Source: Actinokineospora alba
GTDB lineage: Bacteria > Actinomycetota > Actinomycetes > Mycobacteriales > Pseudonocardiaceae
Reading direction: 5' to 3'
Assembly: GCF_004362515.1 (NCBI RefSeq)
Contig: NZ_SNXU01000001.1
Span: forward strand, 806,001-870,000
DNA: 64,000 nucleotides
A program made the translations under genes and the position numbers. Position 1 is the first letter of the stretch; each line of letters begins with the position of its first letter. The notes beneath the pieces were generated by a model. It saw only the letters and a list, made by a program, of their open reading frames with translations. It was not told the DNA's origin and made no database searches. Shown here piece after piece: positions 59,117 through 64,000 of the stretch.

Positions 59117-59529
59117 ACGCCCTGCTGTTCGACCTCGCCTTCTTCGTCACCGTCCCGTTCTGGGCACTGATGATCTTCGCGCCGACCTGGTCGTGGACCC
59201 ACCGGATCATCTCGTCGCCGTGGATCGTGCTGCCGCCGCTGGGCGTCTGGGCGGTCCTGGGCATACCGCGGCTGCCCGAGCTGTGGGCGCTGTTCACCAC
59301 GCCGACGGTGGAGAAGCTCACCGAGTTCGCCGCCGACGGCGCGGGGATCACGCTGATCTGGGCGCAGGTGATCGCGTGGGACCTGTTCATCGGGCGGTGG
59401 ATGTACCTCGAGTCGCGCAGGCTCGGGATCCACCCGCTGATCATGGGACCCCTGCTGGTGCTCGCCATCTTGCTCTCTCCCATCGGATTGCCGGTGTTCC
59501 TCGTGCTTCGGGCGCGCACGCGCGCGTAG
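59113..59529 (+). CDS. ABA4-like family membrane protein
   Basis: A 138-residue protein with four transmembrane helices of the ABA4-like (DUF4281) family, known in plants for neoxanthin synthesis and found in many bacteria without an assigned role. Typical phrases are MIFAPTWSWTHRIISSPWIV, GITLIWAQVIAWDLFIGRWM and GPLLVLAILLSPIGLPVFLV; W-D-L-F-x-G-R is the family core. GTG start inside the GTGA overlap with the upstream gene. No carotenoid genes are nearby. Confidence 0.87.
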   Translation: MNALLFDLAFFVTVPFWALMIFAPTWSWTHRIISSPWIVLPPLGVWAVLGIPRLPELWALFTTPTVEKLTEFAADGAGITLIWAQVIAWDLFIGRWMYLESRRLGIHPLIMGPLLVLAILLSPIGLPVFLVLRARTRA

Positions 59530-59532
59530 GCT
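59527..59532 (+). promoter_or_regulatory. -10 element overlapping an upstream stop codon
   Basis: TAGGCT begins with the TAG stop of the ABA4-like gene, followed by seven bases and the GTG of the phosphorylase gene; identical hexamer and spacing to the maf promoter. Confidence 0.58.
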
Positions 59533-59539
59533 CACGGGA

Positions 59540-60352
59540 GTGACCGCAATCGACATCGAGACAGACCCGACGGCCTTCGCGGAGCAGGCGGCGAAAGCGC
59601 TTGCCGAACGGACCGGGGTCGACCAGCACGACATGGCCTTCGTCCTCGGCTCCGGCTGGCGACCCGCCGCCGACGAACTCGGCGAGCCGATCGCCGAGGT
59701 GCCGATGGACGAGCTGCCCGGCTTCCTCGCGCCGACCGTCCAGGGACACGGCGGCACGATCCGGTCGGTCGACGTCGACGGCAAGAAGGTGCTCGTCGTG
59801 CTCGGCCGCACCCACCTCTACGAGGGCCACCCGGTCGCCCGTGTGGTCCACGGAGTTCGCACGGCGGCGGCCGCCGGTGTGCGCGCCGTGGTGCTGACCA
59901 ACGCGGCGGGCTGCCTGATGGAGGGCGTGCAGGTCGGCCAGCCAGTGCTGATCAGCGACCACCTGAACCTGACCGCGCGCTCCCCGCTGGTGGGCGCCGA
60001 CTTCGTCGACCTGACCGACCTGTACTCGTCGCGGCTGCGCGCGGTCGCCCGGAGCATCGACCCGACGCTGGTCGACGGCGTCTACGCGGGCCTGCCCGGG
60101 CCGCACTTCGAGACCCCGGCGGAGATCCACATGCTGCGGGTCATGGGCGCGGGCCTGGTCGGCATGTCCACGGTCCTCGAAGCCATCGCGGCCCGCGCGG
60201 CCGGTGTCGAGGTGCTGGGGCTGTCGCTGGTGACGAACCTGGCGGCGGGCATCACCGGCGAGCCGCTCGACCACCTGGAAGTGCTGGAAGCCGGTCGGGT
60301 CGCGGCGAGTTCGATGGGCACGCTGCTGCGCGGGCTGGCCCTGCGCTCGTGA
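59540..60352 (+). CDS. Purine nucleoside phosphorylase (trimeric type)
   Basis: A 270-residue phosphorylase splitting (deoxy)guanosine and inosine into base and sugar 1-phosphate. It belongs to the trimeric PNP/MTAP family: FVLGSGWRPAADELG (phosphate loop), VVLGRTHLYEGHPVARVVHG, TNAAGCLMEGVQVGQPVLIS, GVYAGLPGPHFETPAEIHML and GLSLVTNLAAGI with the base-binding Asn. It corresponds to the gene called deoD/punA in mycobacteria at the same place. The product sugar phosphates can be handled by the phosphohexomutase whose gene overlaps its stop by four bases. Confidence 0.95.
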   Translation: MTAIDIETDPTAFAEQAAKALAERTGVDQHDMAFVLGSGWRPAADELGEPIAEVPMDELPGFLAPTVQGHGGTIRSVDVDGKKVLVVLGRTHLYEGHPVARVVHGVRTAAAAGVRAVVLTNAAGCLMEGVQVGQPVLISDHLNLTARSPLVGADFVDLTDLYSSRLRAVARSIDPTLVDGVYAGLPGPHFETPAEIHMLRVMGAGLVGMSTVLEAIAARAAGVEVLGLSLVTNLAAGITGEPLDHLEVLEAGRVAASSMGTLLRGLALRS

Positions 60353-62010
60353 CCCGGCTGACCTCGGACCTGCGTGACCGCGCGTTCCGATGGATCGCCG
60401 ACGACCCCGACCCGGACACCAAGCTGGAGCTGCAGAAGGTCGTCGCGGCCGCCATGGGCGGCGACCCGGCGGCGGTCGACGAGGTGGCCGACCGGATGGC
60501 GGGCACGCTGGAGTTCGGCACCGCCGGGCTGCGCGGGCCGGTCCGCGCGGGCTCCAACGGGATGAACCGCGCGGTGGTCATCCGCACGACCGCCGGTCTC
60601 GCGCAGTGGCTCAAGGCGCAGGGCCGCGGTTCGGGCATCGTGATCGTCGGCCGGGACGCGCGGCGCGGGTCGGAGGCGTTCTACGCGGACGCCGCCGGAG
60701 TGCTCGCCGCGGCCGGGTTCGACGTGCGGGTGCTTCCCCGTCCGCTGCCGACCCCGGTGCTGGCGTTCGCCGTGCGCAAGTTCGGCGCGGTGGCGGGAAT
60801 CCAGATCACCGCGTCGCACAACCCGCCCGCGGACAACGGGTACAAGCTCTACCTCGACTCGGGTGCGCAGATCGTGCCGCCCGCGGACCGGGAGATCGAG
60901 GCCGCCGTCACGGTGAGCCCGCCGGCGGTGTCGGTGCCGCGCTCGGACAGCTGGACCACCCTGGGCGAAGACGTCCTGCAGGCATACCTGGACCGGGTGT
61001 CGTCACTGCCGCATGGCACTGCCCGGGAACTGCGGGTGGTGGCGACGGCCCTGCACGGCGTGGGCGCGGGGACTCTGGCGCTGGCGTTGAACCAGGCCGG
61101 GTTCGTCGATGTGCGGATGGTCTCGGAGCAGGCCCAGCCGGACCCGGACTTCCCGACCGTGCCGTTTCCGAACCCGGAGGAGCCGGGCGCCACGGATCTG
61201 TTGCTGGCCAAGGCAGCCGAGGTCGAGGCGGATGTCGCGATCGCACTGGACCCGGACGCCGACCGGTGCGCCGTGGGCGTCCGCGGCGCTGACGGCGCTT
61301 GGCGGATGCTGCTGGGCGACGAGACCGGCGCACTGCTCGGGGTGCACATTCTGTCCACTTTGGACCGGGTGATGCACCCGGACGCGTTGGTGGCCAACAC
61401 CATCGTGTCGTCTTCACTACTCAAGTCGATCGCCTCGGCTGCGAACGTCCGGTACGACGCCACCCTGACCGGTTTCAAGTGGCTGATGCGGGCGGGCGAC
61501 GGGAACGGCACCGGACTCGTCTACGCCTATGAGGAAGCCCTCGGCCACTGCGTCGACCCGGACTCGGTGCGGGACAAGGACGGCATCTCGGCTGCCGTGC
61601 TGGTGTGCGACCTGGCGGCGACGCTGCGGGCCGCGGGCCGGACCCTGCTGGACGCCTTGGACGACCTCGCCGTCACGCACGGGCTGCACCTGACCCGGCA
61701 GGTTTCCTTGCGCGTCACGGATTTGGCGCGGATCGGGAAGCTCATGTCGGACCTTCGGGTAGATCCGCCCGCCGAGCTGGCGGGGGTACCGGTGACCAGC
61801 GAGGACCTGCTGCCCGCGGCGGATGTGCTGCGGTTCAGTGGGGAGGGTGTGCGGGTGATCGTGCGTCCATCCGGGACAGAGCCGAAGATCAAGGCATATC
61901 TGGAGATCGTGGAACCGGTGGCGAACCGTTCGACGCTGGCCGACGTCCGGGCTCGGGCAACGGGATCGCTGGACGCGTTGGCCGATGAGGTGGCCGGGCT
62001 CCTGCGGTAG
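60349..62010 (+). CDS. pmmB: Phosphomannomutase/phosphopentomutase-type phosphosugar mutase
   Basis: A 553-residue alpha-D-phosphohexomutase. The active-site serine is in GIQITASHNPPADNGYKLYL, metal binding in AIALDPDADRCAVGV, the sugar-binding loop around YEEALGHCVDP, and the phosphate-binding RPSGTEPKIKAYLEI. The N-terminal LEFGTAGLRGPVRAGSNGMN places it in the PMM/PGM2-like branch, which acts on hexose or pentose phosphates; coupling with the phosphorylase gene (GTGA overlap) favours ribose or deoxyribose 1-phosphate conversion. Synteny with M. tuberculosis pmmB supports the symbol. Confidence 0.92.
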   Translation: MTRLTSDLRDRAFRWIADDPDPDTKLELQKVVAAAMGGDPAAVDEVADRMAGTLEFGTAGLRGPVRAGSNGMNRAVVIRTTAGLAQWLKAQGRGSGIVIVGRDARRGSEAFYADAAGVLAAAGFDVRVLPRPLPTPVLAFAVRKFGAVAGIQITASHNPPADNGYKLYLDSGAQIVPPADREIEAAVTVSPPAVSVPRSDSWTTLGEDVLQAYLDRVSSLPHGTARELRVVATALHGVGAGTLALALNQAGFVDVRMVSEQAQPDPDFPTVPFPNPEEPGATDLLLAKAAEVEADVAIALDPDADRCAVGVRGADGAWRMLLGDETGALLGVHILSTLDRVMHPDALVANTIVSSSLLKSIASAANVRYDATLTGFKWLMRAGDGNGTGLVYAYEEALGHCVDPDSVRDKDGISAAVLVCDLAATLRAAGRTLLDALDDLAVTHGLHLTRQVSLRVTDLARIGKLMSDLRVDPPAELAGVPVTSEDLLPAADVLRFSGEGVRVIVRPSGTEPKIKAYLEIVEPVANRSTLADVRARATGSLDALADEVAGLLR

Positions 62011-62155
62011 CTCTTGCGGTACAGCGCTGGGGTGCCTGTTTGGGTGGTTCGCCACTCCCGTTTGTGGCTGGGCTGTCTTTGCTCCGCCAAGAGAACGGCC
62101 CGCGAACCAGCCCGCCACCAAGTTCAGCCGCGTTGGCCACACCACAGCCACTACG

Positions 62156-62605
62156 TTGAAACTGTTGGAAGACATCGACTTCACCGTGTCCCGACCGAGC
62201 ATGGGACAGGACGTGACGATCTTCGCCGCGGCCAAGGCGGCCGCGGCGAAGATGACCGAGGACGGCCGGATCATCTCGATCGGCACCCTGGTCAACGATC
62301 GGGTCGCGTTTCCGAACTACACGCACTACGCCACCACCAAGACCGCGCTGATCGGGCTCACCAAGGGACTGGGGCGCGAACTCGGCCCGCGGGGAATCAC
62401 GGTGAACCTGGTCAACCCGGGCCCGACCGACACGGAGTTGAACCCGGCGAACGGGCCGTACGCCGACACGATCCGCGGGTTCACCGCGCTCGGCCGATTC
62501 GCCGAGCCCTCGGAGGTCGCCGGGGCGGTGGCGTTCCTGGCGGGGCCCGACGGGCGATACGTGACCGGCGCGACGCTCACCATCGACGGCGGGTTCACCA
62601 GCTGA
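62156..62605 (+). pseudogene. 5'-truncated short-chain dehydrogenase/reductase
   Basis: Only the C-terminal two thirds of an SDR remain. GRIISIGTLVNDRVAFP, the catalytic Tyr-x-x-x-Lys in HYATTKTALIGLTKGL, and the ending GAVAFLAGPDGRYVTGATLT are intact and close to FabG-like oxidoreductases. The N-terminal Rossmann part with its G-x-x-x-G-x-G cofactor loop is absent; the upstream 145 bases up to the pmmB stop do not encode it in any frame. No good start codon or ribosome-binding site precedes the remaining part (TTG at 62156 is nominal). I interpret it as a deletion remnant. Confidence 0.75.
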
Positions 62606-62624
62606 TCTGGCAGACTCGGGGGCC

Positions 62625-63074
62625 GTGCCCAGACTTCTGATCGTCCACCACACCCCGTCGCCCGCGTTGCAGGCGATGTTCGAGGCCGTGGTGTCCGGGG
62701 CCGGTGATCCCGAGTTGGCCGAGGTCGAAGTCGTCCGCGAGCCCGCCCTCTCGGCGACCGCCGCCGACGTCCTGGCCGCCGACGCCATCGTGCTCGGCAC
62801 GCCGGCCAACATCGGGTACATGTCGGGTGCGTTGAAGCACTTCTTCGACACCGTCTACTACCCGTGCCTGGACGCCGGGAAGGGCACGCCCTTCGGCTTC
62901 TACGTCCACGGCAACCAGGGCACCGAGGGCGCCGTCACCAGCGTCCAGTCCATCGCCAAGGGCATGGGCTGGACGCCGGTGGCCGAGCCCGTGGTCATCC
63001 TCGGCCAACCCGAGAAGCCCGACCTCCAGCGCTGCTGGGACCTGGGCGCCACCGTCGCCGCCCACCTCCTCTGA
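62625..63074 (+). CDS. Flavodoxin-like/NADPH-dependent FMN reductase-type protein
   Basis: A 149-residue flavodoxin fold: LLIVHHTPSPALQAMFEAVV carries the phosphate-binding loop, LAADAIVLGTPANIGYMSGA the flavin-contacting T-P-x-N segment, and LKHFFDTVYYPCLDAGKGTP the following helix; GFYVHGNQGTEGAVTSVQSI matches NAD(P)H-dependent FMN reductases and WrbA-like proteins. GTG start with CAGACT eight bases upstream (possible leaderless -10). Its stop is directly followed by a 21-nt module hairpin. Physiological electron partner unknown. Confidence 0.88.
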   Translation: MPRLLIVHHTPSPALQAMFEAVVSGAGDPELAEVEVVREPALSATAADVLAADAIVLGTPANIGYMSGALKHFFDTVYYPCLDAGKGTPFGFYVHGNQGTEGAVTSVQSIAKGMGWTPVAEPVVILGQPEKPDLQRCWDLGATVAAHLL

Positions 63075-63161
63075 CCCGCGAGTCCAACGTTCCCGACAAC
63101 GAGTCCAACGTTCAGGACTGCCTGAACGTTGGACTCGTTGTTCTGGGGGTTGGACTCGCGG
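63075..63161. repeat. Stop-to-stop nested hairpin of 21-nt modules
   Basis: The block fills exactly the gap between the TGA of the flavodoxin-like gene and the TGA of the convergent aldo/keto reductase gene. It has perfect 21-bp inner arms (63096-63116 and 63121-63141, loop ACTG), and outer arms CCGCGAGTCCAAC on each side. The units begin GAGTCC and end CAAC at 21-nt spacing, like the modules elsewhere, but with an AACGTTC centre instead of a C-rich one. Confidence 0.94.
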
Positions 63162-64000
63162 TCAGCGGTTGGTGGTGCTGAGGGACTCGGGGAAGTAGCG
63201 GGCGCCCGCGGGGGTGGGGACGGCTGCTTCCAGGGCCTTGAGGTCCTCGGGCGTGAGGGCCAGGTCAGCGGCGGCCAGGTTCTCCGCCAGGTAGGTGCGG
63301 CGCTTGGTCCCCGGAATCGGGACGACGTCCTCGCCGCGGCTGTGCACCCACGCCAAGGCGAGCTGGCCCGCCGTGACACCGCGTTCGGCGGCCATGGCGC
63401 GCAGGCGTTCGGCGATGGCCACGTTCTCCTCGAAGTTGCCCTCGGCGAAGCGCGGCTGGAACTTGTCGCGCATGTCGCCTTCGGGGAGGTCGGCGCGGGA
63501 CGTGAAACGGCCGGTGAGGAAACCGCGGCCGAGTGGGGAGTACGCCACGATGCCGATCCCCAACTCCCGCGCGACTGGCAGGACCTCGTCCTCCAGGTCG
63601 CGGGTCCACAGTGACCACTCGGTCTGCAGCGCCGTGATCGGGTGGACGGCGTTCGCCCGGCGGATCGTTTCCGCGCCCGCCTCCGACAGGCCGAGGTGGC
63701 GGACCTTGCCCGCGGAAACCAGCTCGGCCATCGCGCCGACGGTCTCCTCGATCGGGGTGTCCGGGTCGACCCGGTGCTGGTAGTAGAGGTCGATGTGGTC
63801 GACGCCGAGCCGCTTCAGCGACGCTTCGCACGCGGCGCGGATGTAGTCGGCGTCGCCGCGGACGCCGCGGGCCATCGGGTTGGCCGGGTCGCGGACGATG
63901 CCGAACTTGGTGGCCAGCACGACCTGGTCGCGGCGGTCGGCGATGGCCTTGCCGACCAGCACCTCGTTGGTGTGCGGGCCGTACATGTCCGCGGTGTCGA
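63162..64000 (-). CDS. Aldo/keto reductase (5' end outside the window)
   Basis: At least 279 residues of a TIM-barrel NADPH-dependent oxidoreductase of the AKR family, YghZ/AKR13-like. The sequence in the window begins with the end of DTADMYGPHTNEVLVGKAI (catalytic Asp and Tyr region) and includes the catalytic Lys in VVLATKFGIVRDP, the His of LYYQHRVDPDTPIEETVGAM, and the cofactor-binding VPIPGTKRRTYLAENLAA near the C-terminus. The N-terminal strand or so lies beyond the right edge. Substrate unknown. Confidence 0.92.
   Translation of the reverse strand, partial: DTADMYGPHTNEVLVGKAIADRRDQVVLATKFGIVRDPANPMARGVRGDADYIRAACEASLKRLGVDHIDLYYQHRVDPDTPIEETVGAMAELVSAGKVRHLGLSEAGAETIRRANAVHPITALQTEWSLWTRDLEDEVLPVARELGIGIVAYSPLGRGFLTGRFTSRADLPEGDMRDKFQPRFAEGNFEENVAIAERLRAMAAERGVTAGQLALAWVHSRGEDVVPIPGTKRRTYLAENLAAADLALTPEDLKALEAAVPTPAGARYFPESLSTTNR

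Overview
This window is high-GC actinobacterial DNA, very probably from a member of the Pseudonocardiaceae (Actinokineospora/Saccharothrix/Lentzea-like; the genus is an inference). The evidence is strong GC bias at third codon positions, many GTG starts, leaderless promoters, ESX/WXG100-type proteins, and a conserved gene order. fadE25, purE, purK, a GtrA protein, a PH-domain protein, birA, accD5, accE, maf and accA3, then glpD, lpdA, a GGCT-like gene, an M20 amidohydrolase, purine nucleoside phosphorylase and pmmB follow the order I recall for Mycobacterium tuberculosis Rv3274c-Rv3308, with lineage-specific insertions.

0.1-9 kb: DinB-like protein, two acyl-CoA dehydrogenases around a palindromic operator, a small secreted protein, purEK, a membrane mannosyltransferase-like protein, a large 21-nt repeat array and a degenerate-GGDEF-like protein. 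9-14.7 kb: a sigma factor fused to an anti-sigma-like zinc motif, membrane segments and extracellular domains; a GtrA protein; a two-component system; and a histidinol-phosphatase. 14.6-18.4 kb: a four-gene operon (YbaB, WXG100-like, CpnT-like TNT toxin, probable immunity protein). 18.5-23.5 kb: acyl-CoA metabolism (HMG-CoA lyase, biotin ligase, carboxylase beta and epsilon subunits). 23.5-24.4 kb: a gene-free block of repeats. 24.4-32.8 kb: MFS exporter, secreted S15 peptidase, maf, a cysteine-type leader peptide in front of a DAACS symporter, and the biotinylated carboxylase alpha subunit.

33.4-37.6 kb: small enzymes and a PE/PPE-like ESX substrate pair. 37-42.6 kb: a TetR-controlled hydrolase and glycerol catabolism (glpD divergent from glpFK). 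42.6-50.6 kb: small secreted or membrane proteins, a 45-residue zinc-ribbon protein, a class A beta-lactamase-like protein, lpdA, GGCT-like, AMIN-like, AbiEi/DUF559 and M20 genes. 50.6-55.6 kb: methylmalonyl-CoA mutase mutAB with its chaperone meaB. 55.7-64 kb: a receptor Ser/Thr kinase, a MerR-controlled membrane pair with an ABA4-like protein, nucleoside and sugar-phosphate salvage, a truncated SDR, a flavodoxin-like protein and an edge-truncated aldo/keto reductase.

Functionally, acyl-CoA dehydrogenases, HMG-CoA lyase, the biotin-dependent carboxylase (accA3/accD5/accE plus BirA) and MutAB/MeaB form a route from fatty and branched-chain acyl-CoA through propionyl- and methylmalonyl-CoA to succinyl-CoA. 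The most unusual non-coding content is (i) a family of 21-nt phased modules that sit directly against stop codons and fill several convergent intergenic gaps, and (ii) three copies of a roughly 150-bp element with an exact 94-bp hairpin core whose arms show compensatory changes.
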